The translations under genes were made by a program, and so were the position numbers. Below the pieces are notes generated by a model. The model made no database searches, was not told where the DNA came from, and saw only the letters and a program-made list of their open reading frames with translations. From a virus: a stretch of DNA of 64,000 nucleotides. The stretch spans positions 41,430 to 105,429 of the IMG/VR virus record IMGVR_UViG_3300014257_000015; one strand, written 5' to 3'. This document shows, in pieces, positions 48,864 through 57,766 of this stretch (its first letter is position 1; every line of letters starts with the position of its first letter).

Positions 48864-49157
48864 ATGGCCTTGGATATCAAAAGAATGTCATCAACCGTCA
48901 CCACACAGGCGTCGAAGGATTGGGACGGCCACCAGCGTGATATGGATTTGTTGAAGGGACGCCTAGCCAAGGCTGTAAAGCGAAATGGTGTGCTCGTTGA
49001 ATGTTGGAGTGAGACGTTGGATGCATTGATGCGCCATGGACGTCATCGCGCTGGATGCCCTCGAAAGACGAAGTCAGGAAAATGCAATTGCATCATTGGC
49101 ACCGTTGTTGAAGAGTTGCGCACCAGAGGTGTAAAGAGAATATCGAAATTGCCTTGA
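48864..49157 (+). CDS. small protein of unknown function
   Basis: 97 aa from ATG 48864; GGAGG abuts the ATG, so TTG 48870 or ATG 48891 may be used instead. GTG 48786 would precede the candidate promoter. RDMDLLKGRLAKAVKRNG, CWSETLDALMRHGRH and CPRKTKSGKCNC, a basic Cys motif. Unknown. Confidence 0.52.
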   Translation: MALDIKRMSSTVTTQASKDWDGHQRDMDLLKGRLAKAVKRNGVLVECWSETLDALMRHGRHRAGCPRKTKSGKCNCIIGTVVEELRTRGVKRISKLP

Positions 49158-49212
49158 GTCATCGTCCACCACCGCTTTTCAAAATAAAGCGCAGAGCAGA
49201 CCGGAGGTGGCA

Positions 49213-49572
49213 ATGCGGCGGATCAATACTGATATCACAAATTTCTTGAAAGACAAGACCAATGATGTTGTGGATGGTGATTTGGAAGCGCTGGCAACGA
49301 TCGTCAACGAACTCATCGACGAGAAATGGGAAAGAGACGAGCAAGGCGATAGGAAAATTGAATTTCACGTGGTAGATCGCACAACAACAGAACCCTTACC
49401 ATTCATTCCACTTCCTCGGCTTCAAGCTTCGATGAATAGCGAGGAGAAACTGAACGAATACGTAGGTTTGGCCGCCGCCAATGTTCGCCTTGCTCTCGAA
49501 AATCTCACCAACGCGTTGAAAATACGTGATGCTATGGTGAAAAATGAGTTGGAGAAGGCGGCCAACGGCTAA
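49213..49572 (+). CDS. protein of unknown function
   Basis: 119 aa, ATG 49213 with GGAGGTGG upstream. Acidic N-terminal helix (DGDLEALATIVNELIDEKW) and C-terminal helix (NVRLALENLTNALKIRDAM). Unknown. Confidence 0.62.
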   Translation: MRRINTDITNFLKDKTNDVVDGDLEALATIVNELIDEKWERDEQGDRKIEFHVVDRTTTEPLPFIPLPRLQASMNSEEKLNEYVGLAAANVRLALENLTNALKIRDAMVKNELEKAANG

Positions 49573-49604
49573 CCCCTCGTGCGTCGTTCGGGTACGATAC
49601 AATC

Positions 49605-50291
49605 ATGTTGAAATTGACCAAATCAGAAATGATGGAAGCCATCACCCGAATCTATGGGCGGCTGGCTGAAGGGGCGAAAGACGCAGAGATCATCGAGGAG
49701 ATGGGAATCAGCGCCGATGATTACGTGGCGCTGAAGACATCGATGTTTGACACGAAGGCCGACGAGATACGCACGCGGCCTATCGAACACGTGTACATCG
49801 ACTATCTTTTGAAACAGTCGGAGAACGTCAAAGATCTCACCGACATGATCAAGGAATTCAAGACTACGAAGCAATACACGGCCCTCGTAGGAGCGGTTCG
49901 AGCGCGCAGTGACATCTATGACAAGTTGATCTCAGTCGGCCAGGATTGCGGCTTGATCCATCGCCAGCCGAAACGCAAAGAGATTATGGCAGGAGTGGTT
50001 GTTGCGGACCTCACCAACCTACAGCTCAAGAAAATGATCACGAAAGAGTTGGGCGATCTGAATGCGCTGATGTCGAGGTATGGAGAGCGCAGCATCATGG
50101 AAATTGACGCTGGCGAAATCTATCACGGGAAGGCCGAAAGCTCAGTAGTTCTGGATGATGAAGACGACGAGAGAGATTTGGATGTGCCCGCGATTTTAAG
50201 CTCAGCTCTTCCGTCACACAAACCAAAGTTCAAGAGTGAACGGGATCGCAGGGGTGCCCGCCGCGCGGGCAGGAAGGTGATGAAAGAATGA
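49605..50291 (+). CDS. possible terminase small subunit-like protein
   Basis: 228 aa, ATG 49605. N-terminal KDAEIIEEMGISADDYVALK looks like a helix-turn-helix. The middle is helical (DMIKEFKTTKQYTALVGAV, ARSDIYDKLISVGQDCGLI), and the C-terminus is basic (KSERDRRGARRAGRKV). An HTH plus helical oligomerisation region upstream of the large terminase fits a small subunit, but 4 kb separates them. Tentative. Confidence 0.4.
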   Translation: MLKLTKSEMMEAITRIYGRLAEGAKDAEIIEEMGISADDYVALKTSMFDTKADEIRTRPIEHVYIDYLLKQSENVKDLTDMIKEFKTTKQYTALVGAVRARSDIYDKLISVGQDCGLIHRQPKRKEIMAGVVVADLTNLQLKKMITKELGDLNALMSRYGERSIMEIDAGEIYHGKAESSVVLDDEDDERDLDVPAILSSALPSHKPKFKSERDRRGARRAGRKVMKE

Positions 50292-50548
50292 GCGGCGAAA
50301 AGTCGTTCGACGGGGCTGAAGCCTTGTCGAAGATCAGCGGCATTCCGAAATCAGAAGTGATGAAGATTTGGGAAGAGGTGAAAGCCAATCAACTAACATT
50401 GGACAGCTGCGAAGGTCCGCACGAATTCTTGAAAGACACTTCCATTCGCGCAAACAGATACAAGTGTACAAAGTGCGGCGGATGGGCTTCGGCTGAGGGT
50501 GCCGGTTGGTACAACAAAGGGCTTCAGCACGGGCGCGACGGCAAATGA
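50288..50548 (+). CDS. small zinc-binding protein
   Basis: 86 aa, ATGA overlap. LSKISGIPKSEVMKIWEEVK is helical; CEGPHEF ... YKCTKCGGWA provides Cys/His ligands. Unknown. Confidence 0.6.
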   Translation: MSGEKSFDGAEALSKISGIPKSEVMKIWEEVKANQLTLDSCEGPHEFLKDTSIRANRYKCTKCGGWASAEGAGWYNKGLQHGRDGK

Positions 50549-51138
50549 AACTCGAAGAGTTGCGCGAGATGTTCTCGGGCAAATCACCCGAAGTAGCGCA
50601 ACATCCCAAAGTGATCCCTGCGAAGAGGATCAAAATCACATTCGACGACATCGCAAGAGCTTCTGTCGATTTCGCGAACATCCCGGATACTAGGGCTGAA
50701 ATAATCAATATGGAGGCGAGGAAGCGGTTGGATGAGAGTGTTATCGGCTCTCACTTCACAACAAGCCCGTCCAGGTTGTGGCTGCTCTCGACGCATTGCG
50801 ACGGCGTTCTTTCGCCTTGTGGCGAGATTCCCACGAATGTTGTCAAAGCATTACCGATGCACACGCCATCAGGCGAGGCAGAAAATTGGTATCTGTGCGA
50901 ACGTTGTGAAAAAGAATACAAAGAGAATTGGCTGGAAAGTTGTTCTGATTGGGACCTTCTTTCTTGCGAGAATTGCAGGACAAAACCGGCAAGGACCATC
51001 CCAGCGCTGACGCGTTATCCTTGGGATGGAACGGGTGAAGATCCCAATAGGCCGCTTGACCTCTGTTTTCGCTGTTCCCGTGATTACGTTGAACATTGGA
51101 AAAATATGTGGGGCGAGTATGCTTCAACCAGATTTTAA
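50545..51138 (+). CDS. protein with multiple CxxC motifs
   Basis: 197 aa from ATG 50545 (ATGA). CERCEKEYKENW, CENCRTKP and CFRCSRDYVEHW suggest two zinc knuckles in the C-terminal half; the N-terminal half is mixed. Unknown. Confidence 0.6.
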   Translation: MKLEELREMFSGKSPEVAQHPKVIPAKRIKITFDDIARASVDFANIPDTRAEIINMEARKRLDESVIGSHFTTSPSRLWLLSTHCDGVLSPCGEIPTNVVKALPMHTPSGEAENWYLCERCEKEYKENWLESCSDWDLLSCENCRTKPARTIPALTRYPWDGTGEDPNRPLDLCFRCSRDYVEHWKNMWGEYASTRF

Positions 51139-51157
51139 CGATTGGAGTCGATTTTGG

Positions 51158-51186
51158 TTGACTTCCAATTACAAATAGACTATGAT
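51158..51186 (+). promoter_or_regulatory. promoter P5 (TTGACT-17-TATGAT)
   Basis: -35 51158-51163, -10 51181-51186, with TCGATTTTG upstream. Spacer is TCCAATTACAAATAGAC, without the palindrome of P2-P4 and more like P1. Precedes the zinc-protein and ligase genes. Confidence 0.75.
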
Positions 51187-51216
51187 CCCCGTATAACTGA
51201 AAAAGGAGAACCGGCC

Positions 51217-51522
51217 ATGACATGTTCACGCAAACACACAGTTCCACAAATACCAGACGAATATTGGAAGTGTTCGAAATGTGGCGAGGTGGATAACTTT
51301 GTCCTTGAACCGCCTGAAGGGATGGAAGACAAGGATGAAGATTGTCCATTGCTACATGATGACGATGATTGTGTCTGCTATTCGTGTGGAAATGCGACGA
51401 CAGCCAAGCGCTTCGCCGCTTCGTTCGCGAAGAAAAATGACTTAGTCGCTTGTCCTTGTTGCGCGGGCAAGGGCCTATTGCCGTCGAAGAAAGCCGCCTC
51501 GATCAAGGAGAAGTTGAAATGA
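51217..51522 (+). CDS. zinc-ribbon protein
   Basis: 101 aa, ATG 51217 after leader GGAGAACCGGCC. CSKCGEVDNFV, CVCYSCGN and CPCCAGKGLL: at least three CxxC units, with an acidic middle (DKDEDCPLLHDDDDC). ATGA overlap with the ligase gene. Confidence 0.65.
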   Translation: MTCSRKHTVPQIPDEYWKCSKCGEVDNFVLEPPEGMEDKDEDCPLLHDDDDCVCYSCGNATTAKRFAASFAKKNDLVACPCCAGKGLLPSKKAASIKEKLK

Positions 51523-52409
51523 CAGAATCTATCATTCGCCCTATGTTGGCTGGACAAATCAAGGATGAAGAAAAACTCAAGTATCCGTTGATTGCTTCGC
51601 CGAAGCTTGACGGAATACGGTGCTTGAAGATCGAAGGGCGAGTGCTCGCGCGCTCTCTCAAACCGATCAAAAACAACTACATCAGAACTGTGTTGGAGGA
51701 GTTGCTACCCGACGGTGTGGACGGGGAGTTGATGGCTGGAGACACATTCCAGGCATGCACGTCGGCTGTGATGTCTGAAGATGGTGAACCAGAATTCAAG
51801 CTGTGGTGTTTTGACATGGTTGGCGGAGATTTGAAACAACCGTACATCGACAGACTTCGAGCGTTGAAGAAAGCCATAGTCAAAATCAATGACCCACGCG
51901 TTGAATTCGTTCCAATCAAATCCATCAACTCAAAAGAGGAATTGGACGAGTGCGAGAAGAAGTGCTTGGCCGAGGGGTTCGAGGGCGTAATGGTGCGAGA
52001 TCCGTGTGGCCCTTACAAATGTGGTCGCAGCACCGAACGGGAAGGCTGGTTGTTGAAGCTAAAGCGCTTCGTGGACTCTGAAGCTGAAATCATCGGTTTC
52101 GAAGAATTGATGCACAACAACAACGAAAAGAAAACCAACGAGCTTGGTCTGACACAGCGTTCCACGGCAAAGGCCGGGAAGGTGCCGGGCGGAACGCTCG
52201 GGAAATTTCTTGTGCGTGATCTGAAAAGTGGCGTCGAAGGAAGGATTGGTACAGGGGTTGGTCTGACGCAAAAGCTCAGGCAGGCGATTTGGGACAATCG
52301 AGACGCATATTTGGGCGCTGTTGTCAAATACAGATACCAAGAAATTGGTGTGAAAGACAAAGCACGCATCCCAGTCTTCATCGGCTTCCGCGACAAAACA
52401 GATCTGTAA
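51519..52409 (+). CDS. ATP-dependent DNA ligase
   Basis: 296 aa from ATG 51519. Motif I is ASPKLDGIRC with the adenylated Lys, then ARSLKPIKN (III-like), DGELMAGD, a LWCFDMVGGD strand, EGFEGVMVRD (motif IV) and WLLKLKRF (motif V). The C-terminal OB domain contains GGTLGKFLVRD and VKYRYQEIG. Length is like small T7-type ligases. Seals nicks left after primer removal by the 5'-3' exonuclease at 21610. Confidence 0.92.
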   Translation: MTESIIRPMLAGQIKDEEKLKYPLIASPKLDGIRCLKIEGRVLARSLKPIKNNYIRTVLEELLPDGVDGELMAGDTFQACTSAVMSEDGEPEFKLWCFDMVGGDLKQPYIDRLRALKKAIVKINDPRVEFVPIKSINSKEELDECEKKCLAEGFEGVMVRDPCGPYKCGRSTEREGWLLKLKRFVDSEAEIIGFEELMHNNNEKKTNELGLTQRSTAKAGKVPGGTLGKFLVRDLKSGVEGRIGTGVGLTQKLRQAIWDNRDAYLGAVVKYRYQEIGVKDKARIPVFIGFRDKTDL

Positions 52410-52459
52410 TCATCCTGTAGCAATCCAAACACATAGGTAACAGCGAGAGGAACGCCGCA

Positions 52460-52813
52460 ATGTCGGAAAGATATGCCAACATCCAAGAGTCATTGCAAAT
52501 GATGGCAAAATGGGCGGCGTCTGTTCGTCCGCTGTTGATGGAGTTCATACCTGGTGTGGTTGATGATGAGAATAGACAGAATCTGCTTGACTTCGTTGGT
52601 GCGATGGATAAAATATCGGCGTTACTTTCGACATTCAAAGAAATTGAACAGACGTTTTTTGACTCGATGATGGTCATTCAGCGTTGCGGCGCGCACCTTG
52701 AATCGAAGCTCAAGAGAGACTTCACAGAGAAGGCCCCTTGCCCACCGGTGCGCGTCGAACTAAACCACCCGGTACACAATCCATTTTTCCACAGGCCGGA
52801 AGACTTGAACTAA
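52460..52813 (+). CDS. helical protein of unknown function
   Basis: 117 aa, ATG 52460 after GAGAGGA. Helices RYANIQESLQMMAKWAAS, VGAMDKISALLSTFKEIEQ. TAATG overlap downstream. Unknown. Confidence 0.6.
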   Translation: MSERYANIQESLQMMAKWAASVRPLLMEFIPGVVDDENRQNLLDFVGAMDKISALLSTFKEIEQTFFDSMMVIQRCGAHLESKLKRDFTEKAPCPPVRVELNHPVHNPFFHRPEDLN

Positions 52814-53178
52814 TGGATGCAGATCAACTGATCATAGACCGTCTGCGAGAAGTGATCAGAGATCTTGAAGTGCGAGTCAAAACACAACGCGCCGAACACG
52901 AAGCGGACGCTGTCCGCCGCCTCATCGCAGCACTAAACAAACCCATCCAGAATAGCATCGCACACGGAAACACCGTTGTTCAAATTGGGCTTCTGCGTGC
53001 CATAAATGAAGAGTTCAACGACTCGATAGGTACAAAGAAACAATGCGATGGAACCGTGGTTGAGTTCGTCGTTCGAGGCGATGATGGCGGAACAACACAG
53101 CATACCAAAGGCCAAGGCGAGGATATCAGCACTTCAATTCAACGTGCGTATTCTGAAACGCAAAATGAAGGAAGCTGA
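52813..53178 (+). CDS. protein of unknown function
   Basis: 121 aa from ATG 52813 (TAATG). IIDRLREVIRDLEVRVKTQR helix, AVRRLIAALNKPIQ, then VVEFVVRGDDGG. Unknown. Confidence 0.58.
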   Translation: MDADQLIIDRLREVIRDLEVRVKTQRAEHEADAVRRLIAALNKPIQNSIAHGNTVVQIGLLRAINEEFNDSIGTKKQCDGTVVEFVVRGDDGGTTQHTKGQGEDISTSIQRAYSETQNEGS

Positions 53179-53311
53179 AAAGAAATATGAGGTTGCATTT
53201 CGCGCATGGAGACGAGTCGACGACAAGTTGATCGACGCCAAGCATGATCTAGAAGACACCCTAAGAAAGCAACGGATCGAAAAAGAAAAACCAGCGCGAC
53301 CTTGCCGCTGA
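53084..53311 (+). CDS. small coiled-coil protein
   Basis: 75 aa from ATG 53084 (GAGG 5 nt upstream), overlapping the preceding gene by about 95 nt in another frame. Nearly all helix with heptads (FNVRILKRKMKEAEKKYEV, LIDAKHDLEDTLRKQRIE). The long overlap lowers confidence. Confidence 0.5.
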   Translation: MAEQHSIPKAKARISALQFNVRILKRKMKEAEKKYEVAFRAWRRVDDKLIDAKHDLEDTLRKQRIEKEKPARPCR

Positions 53312-53376
53312 ACCTCCATACGGTTTATGCTTTGGCCTACTGTTGAAGTCGTAAACACCCATTGGAGGAAGAAACA

Positions 53377-53679
53377 ATGTCATCCGGCGTAACAAGAACA
53401 AAGACGGGTTGTGTGGTTGGTACAGGTGCTTCACTTGACGTGAAAACCGTAGGCTTCCAACCGAAGTATGTGAAGGTGGTCAGCGTTGCAGGGTTGGTCC
53501 AAGAAGAGTGGTATGAAGGGATGACCGAAGGTGATGCTGTAAAGCAGGTCACCGACGGAACGCTCAGCCACATCACAGGCGATACAGGGATCACTCCTCT
53601 CGTCAACGGCTTTACGATCGGTCTCGACGTAAACATCAACGTTGCAGGAGTGCCAGTATACTGGCTAGCTGTAGAGTAA
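53377..53679 (+). CDS. small structural-type protein
   Basis: 100 aa, ATG 53377 with GGAGGAAG. GVTRTKTGCVVGTGASLDVK, KYVKVVSVAGLVQEEWY and GFTIGLDVNINVAGVPVYW: beta-rich, like phage head decoration or small virion proteins. Position before the terminase favours a virion role. Confidence 0.58.
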   Translation: MSSGVTRTKTGCVVGTGASLDVKTVGFQPKYVKVVSVAGLVQEEWYEGMTEGDAVKQVTDGTLSHITGDTGITPLVNGFTIGLDVNINVAGVPVYWLAVE

Positions 53680-53738
53680 GGCGACTCGGGCGTGGGCAAC
53701 CGCGCCCAAACCTTTCCCGTACAACAGAGGGTTGAGTC

Positions 53739-54113
53739 ATGGCAGATACGTCCACAGCACCGAAGACGGCGCCGCAATACACACACTACAGGACGGTCAC
53801 CGGCGCCGTGGATACGCTTCCCGAGACGACCAAAGCACACGGAATGAACGCGGCCATATTCGAGCGAGCGAACATCCAGGTAGTTCCATCAGACGGGGCC
53901 AATCCAACGGTTGACGTGCTTTGGTGGAGCGATGAGGCGGATGCCTTCATCCAAGAGCACACCAATATCCAAAAGGCGGGCATTGGCGCTGACACACCGT
54001 ATGAATTCACAATCGAAAGCCTTGGCAGGATATTTTTTGTTGCAGTGACGAGCGGCGTGGCAGCGGGACAGACAGCAAAAATTTTCGTGTCTGGCTACGG
54101 GTTGGACGAGTAG
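53739..54113 (+). CDS. small structural-type protein
   Basis: 124 aa. AIFERANIQVVPSDGANPTVDV, FTIESLGRIFFVAVTSGVAAG and AKIFVSGYG: beta-sandwich-like. Probably a virion or decoration protein. The gap before it has a short GGGCG/CGCCC stem. Confidence 0.58.
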   Translation: MADTSTAPKTAPQYTHYRTVTGAVDTLPETTKAHGMNAAIFERANIQVVPSDGANPTVDVLWWSDEADAFIQEHTNIQKAGIGADTPYEFTIESLGRIFFVAVTSGVAAGQTAKIFVSGYGLDE

Positions 54114-54122
54114 GAGTTTGCG

Positions 54123-54413
54123 ATGGAAGGCCATTCGCTGGTGCGCACACGGCTGAAAAGAATGCCCGATGTTGTGACCATTTTGAACAAGAATGGCTCA
54201 AATGTCACGCTGGTTTCGGAAGGAATGCTGAAGTGTCGATGTAAATCCTGCGACACCACATTCTACATGTCCAGTGATATGGCACAAGTTTGTCCCTGCT
54301 GCATTGGCAGAGAGATTGAAAAAGTGTGGACAAGGCCGCAGACACTTCTCGTGCCTGAGAATGAATTGCCGATAGCGAAGGCTGCCGCTAAAAACAGCGC
54401 ACGAGGACGTTGA
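54123..54413 (+). CDS. small zinc-ribbon protein
   Basis: 96 aa. CRCKSCDTTFYMSSDMAQVC then PCC gives a compact C-x2-C ... C-x2-C ribbon. Directly in front of the terminase with a TTGATG overlap. Unknown. Confidence 0.62.
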   Translation: MEGHSLVRTRLKRMPDVVTILNKNGSNVTLVSEGMLKCRCKSCDTTFYMSSDMAQVCPCCIGREIEKVWTRPQTLLVPENELPIAKAAAKNSARGR

Positions 54414-55894
54414 TGTTTACGCCTTCGGCCGCTGCGAAGCTCGTGCCACTGATTGGCGAGGGGTCAAAGTCAATCGAACACGCAGAGCGCTCCCAGCTCA
54501 TACAATACTATCAGCATTGCAAAGCGATGGGATCCGAATGGATCAAGCGCCAAATCATTGACAACAATCGAATCGATATCCTTGCAATGGCTGTGTTAGG
54601 TTATGAGGTGCAGCCGTTCCACATGTCGATGATGAAGTATCAGTTTCAGCACCCTGACTCGCTACAGCTCGCTTTTCGTGGCGCTGGAAAATCGACCGTT
54701 CTTACCATCACAAAGACAATTCACTATCTTCTGAAAAATCCGAACCTGCGAGTGCTCCTGGCGTCGAAGACATCGACCAACGCCGAAGCGTTTCTGAAAG
54801 AGATCAAAGCGCATTTTGAGTCCAACGAGATGTTGACCAATCTCTTCGGTGCCTATTACGATTCCAACCGCGTCACAAAGTGGGACAACCGTGAGATTGA
54901 GGTTCTTCCACGAACGCAGCGCACGAAGGAAGCGAGTGTTACTTGTGTTGGCGTCGAGGGAACGGTTGTTGGAAAGCACTACGACATCATCATCAGCGAT
55001 GACCTCGTTGACGAGGAGAACACGCGCACGAAGTACATGCGCGATAAGACACAACAATGGTATTACCAAACACTAGATCCAACGCTTGAGCCGCCGTCAT
55101 CAACCGTTCCACATCGAGGTGAACACCATCGCCTCGGCACCCGATATCATTATGATGATTTGTACGGCCACTTGATCGCGAATGAGCTGAAGCATCACCA
55201 CAACATCATTCGCGCCCTCGACGAGCGCGGGAGAAGCCCTTGGCCGTCGAAGTATCCGTCAAAATGGTTCAAGGAGAAAAAACGCAAGTCAGGCGTAATC
55301 ATCTTCAACGCACAGTACCAATGCGACACCGAAGCGATGAAGGGCGAGGTGTTCCAATACGACGATTGCCAGAAGGTTGATGACGATCAGATCCCAGGCG
55401 GCCTTCGTATTTACATGGGAATCGATTTGGCCATCAGCGAAAAACAAGCGGCCGACCACTTTGCGATTGTAGTCGTAGGGAAAGACAGCACAGACAGATA
55501 CTACGTGCTGGATTGGTACGATGGACAACTGCGGTTTTCAAAACAGACAGCGAAAATCATCGAATACTACAACAAGTGGGACCCAATACGGGCATCTATC
55601 GAAACCAACGCATATCAAGAAGCACAATACCAACAGTTGAAAGACGGCGACAAGGATATTCGTTTGTTGCCTACGAAGCAGGACAAGGACAAGATCACCA
55701 GGGCGTGGAAATTGTCGCCAATGTTTGAAGACAAACGCGTTTTTTTCAAGAAGAATATGGACCTGATGATCGAACAACTTGTCTTGTTCCCCAACTATCG
55801 ATACAAGGATTTGTTCGATGCCTTGGATCTAGCCATCGGGGCAAGCAAGAAACGCAAAAGGAAATCACGCAACAAAGAACCCGGCGTGATTTAA
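54413..55894 (+). CDS. terL: terminase large subunit
   Basis: 493 aa from ATG 54413. The ATPase has AFRGAGKSTVLTI (Walker A) and YDIIISDDLVDEE (Walker B with catalytic Glu). The nuclease has IYMGIDLAISE (first Asp), a central ASIETNAYQ (acidic residue) and DLFDALDLAIG (third Asp), the RNase H-type triad. The basic C-terminus is KKRKRKSRNK. Packages DNA through the portal encoded next. The packaging type cannot be inferred from this alone. Confidence 0.95.
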   Translation: MFTPSAAAKLVPLIGEGSKSIEHAERSQLIQYYQHCKAMGSEWIKRQIIDNNRIDILAMAVLGYEVQPFHMSMMKYQFQHPDSLQLAFRGAGKSTVLTITKTIHYLLKNPNLRVLLASKTSTNAEAFLKEIKAHFESNEMLTNLFGAYYDSNRVTKWDNREIEVLPRTQRTKEASVTCVGVEGTVVGKHYDIIISDDLVDEENTRTKYMRDKTQQWYYQTLDPTLEPPSSTVPHRGEHHRLGTRYHYDDLYGHLIANELKHHHNIIRALDERGRSPWPSKYPSKWFKEKKRKSGVIIFNAQYQCDTEAMKGEVFQYDDCQKVDDDQIPGGLRIYMGIDLAISEKQAADHFAIVVVGKDSTDRYYVLDWYDGQLRFSKQTAKIIEYYNKWDPIRASIETNAYQEAQYQQLKDGDKDIRLLPTKQDKDKITRAWKLSPMFEDKRVFFKKNMDLMIEQLVLFPNYRYKDLFDALDLAIGASKKRKRKSRNKEPGVI

Positions 55895-55906
55895 GAGAGG
55901 TGGCTG

Positions 55907-57766
55907 ATGGAAAAAACTGTGTCTAGCGTGGTCAGCGCGGTCGCCACCAAGTCAGGGATGCACACGAATCAACAGGCTCTCGACGGCATCCGAGGGAAGC
56001 ACGGAAGCGTACGGGCGCGAATCATCGAGGTGCAAACACAGAAAGATTTCACGGCAGACCCATCGTCACCTGGAAAGTCAAAGAAGGAAAACACAGACCC
56101 TGTCACGAAGTTGGTGAAGAGCGGTCAAGCTCTCCAGCCGCCGTTTGATCTTCTCACACTCTCGATGCTCCCGGAGCACAGCACAGAGCTGGGGCAATGC
56201 ATCGAGGCCATGGAAGGTAACATTGATGGCTTTGGGCATCGCCTCGTGTCTCGGATGCGACTTGAAGACGAGGGGCTTGAGATCCCCGAAGCCATCAAGA
56301 AGGAAATCACCAAAGAACGAGTCAAGCTAATCAACTTCTTTCAGTATGCTTGTGGTGATGATTCGTTTGTGAAATTCAGAAAGAAGTTGCGCAGAGACTA
56401 CGAAACAACTGGCAATGCTTATTTTGAAGTCATTCGTGACATGGCTGGTAAAATACAGGGTTTTCGCCACATCCCGTCGCACCACATATTGATCGGCGGT
56501 CTGGAAGAGAAGGATCAGTTGGTTGATCGTCCTATCCTTGAACTCCAAGAAGATCTCAGTGTGGAGATCAAAAATGTAAAGGAGTGGCGAAAGTTCAGAC
56601 TGTATGCACAGGCTCGAACCGTCACAACCAAAAACCTATCCACATACACCGGGAAGACGCGTTGGTTCAAACAACTCGGCGACCCAAGGATGTACGATTA
56701 CGAGACGGGAGCCGTGGCAGACGAGACTCTGCCGCATGAAAGACGTGCCAACGAAATTGTTCACATTGCCAACTATTGCGCTCGAAGTCCATATGGCCTG
56801 CCCAGATACATTGGAAATCTCCTAAGCATCTTTGGCGATAGGGCCGCTGAAGAAATCAACTTCATCACATTTCGAAACAACAACATTCCATCGATGGTTG
56901 TGTGTTGTTCGAATGGACAGCTCACAGAAGGAACGATTGCGCGAATTGAATCGTTCGTTGAATCGCAAATCCAAGGCAGCGACAATTACTCTAAGTTTCT
57001 GATCCTCGAAGCTGAAACTGATTTAGAGGGTGAAGACGCGGGGCAAGTCAAGCTCGATATCAAGCCGCTCGTGAAAGAGCAGCACAAAGATGCCCTGTTC
57101 CAAAACTACTCCACCAACAACCAAGACAAGATCCGCCGCTGCTTCCGCCTTCCGCCGCTGTTCGTGGGCCGCGCCGATGATTACACACGGGCGACAGCAG
57201 ACGCCAGCCGTCGGCTCGCCGATGAGCAGGTGTTTTCCCCCGAGCGTGATGAATTTGATGAGTTGATGAATCGCATTGTGTTCCCGTACATGGGTGTTTT
57301 GTATCACAAGTACAAATCCAATAGCCCTAACACAACAGACAACGCAGAGTTGGTGAAGATATTGGCAGGCTCGGAGAAGACGGGCGGGATGACGCCGCGC
57401 ATCGCCCGTCAAATCCTCGAAGAAGTGTTGAACAGAGACCTGCCGCCGTTCCCGGCTGACTTCCCTGCCGACGTTCCTTTCAGCCTCACTATGGCCGAGG
57501 CCGTGAAAAACTTGGCGCAGCCGACAGAACCAGGGCAACAATTCACCGCTGTGAAATCACTCACAGGCGAAGACGACGAAGAAGGACCGGCGTTGGTTGA
57601 TGCGGAATGTTTGAAGTGCGGTAACAAGCAACTCGTTCACGCCATCGAGAAGTCGGATGACCCGTTGGTGGAATATCTGGTGAATACGAACAAGGCGATT
57701 GAGGCCAAATGGCAGAAAGCCCTCAAATCATCCAGCCAAGAAGAAAACGACCAGCCAGAAGATTAG
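55907..57766 (+). CDS. portal protein
   Basis: 619 aa, ATG 55907 with AGAGAGGTGG. The region DETLPHERRANEIVHIANYC then SPYGLPRYIGNLLSIFGDRAAEE, FRNNNIPSMVVCCSNG and the later FRLPPLFVGRADDYTRAT, ADEQVFSPERDEFDELMNR matches phage portal proteins of the PBSX/XkdE kind. A CLKCGNKQ near the C-terminus is extra. Forms the dodecameric DNA channel. TAGTG overlap with the MuF gene. Confidence 0.88.
   Translation: MEKTVSSVVSAVATKSGMHTNQQALDGIRGKHGSVRARIIEVQTQKDFTADPSSPGKSKKENTDPVTKLVKSGQALQPPFDLLTLSMLPEHSTELGQCIEAMEGNIDGFGHRLVSRMRLEDEGLEIPEAIKKEITKERVKLINFFQYACGDDSFVKFRKKLRRDYETTGNAYFEVIRDMAGKIQGFRHIPSHHILIGGLEEKDQLVDRPILELQEDLSVEIKNVKEWRKFRLYAQARTVTTKNLSTYTGKTRWFKQLGDPRMYDYETGAVADETLPHERRANEIVHIANYCARSPYGLPRYIGNLLSIFGDRAAEEINFITFRNNNIPSMVVCCSNGQLTEGTIARIESFVESQIQGSDNYSKFLILEAETDLEGEDAGQVKLDIKPLVKEQHKDALFQNYSTNNQDKIRRCFRLPPLFVGRADDYTRATADASRRLADEQVFSPERDEFDELMNRIVFPYMGVLYHKYKSNSPNTTDNAELVKILAGSEKTGGMTPRIARQILEEVLNRDLPPFPADFPADVPFSLTMAEAVKNLAQPTEPGQQFTAVKSLTGEDDEEGPALVDAECLKCGNKQLVHAIEKSDDPLVEYLVNTNKAIEAKWQKALKSSSQEENDQPED

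Larger units (their letters stand above)
25065..51216 (+). repeat. dispersed translation leader GGAGAACCGGCC-ATG
   Basis: Exact or near copies end directly at the start codons at 25150 (variant), 26085, 26267, 26438 (short), 27508, 28798, 30732 (variant), 29425, 33251, 34930 (short), 45698, 46303, 46556 (variant), 46768 (GTG) and 51217; one copy at 25065-25076 has no start codon. Absent from the replication and head genes, whose ribosome sites are ordinary. Confidence 0.9.
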
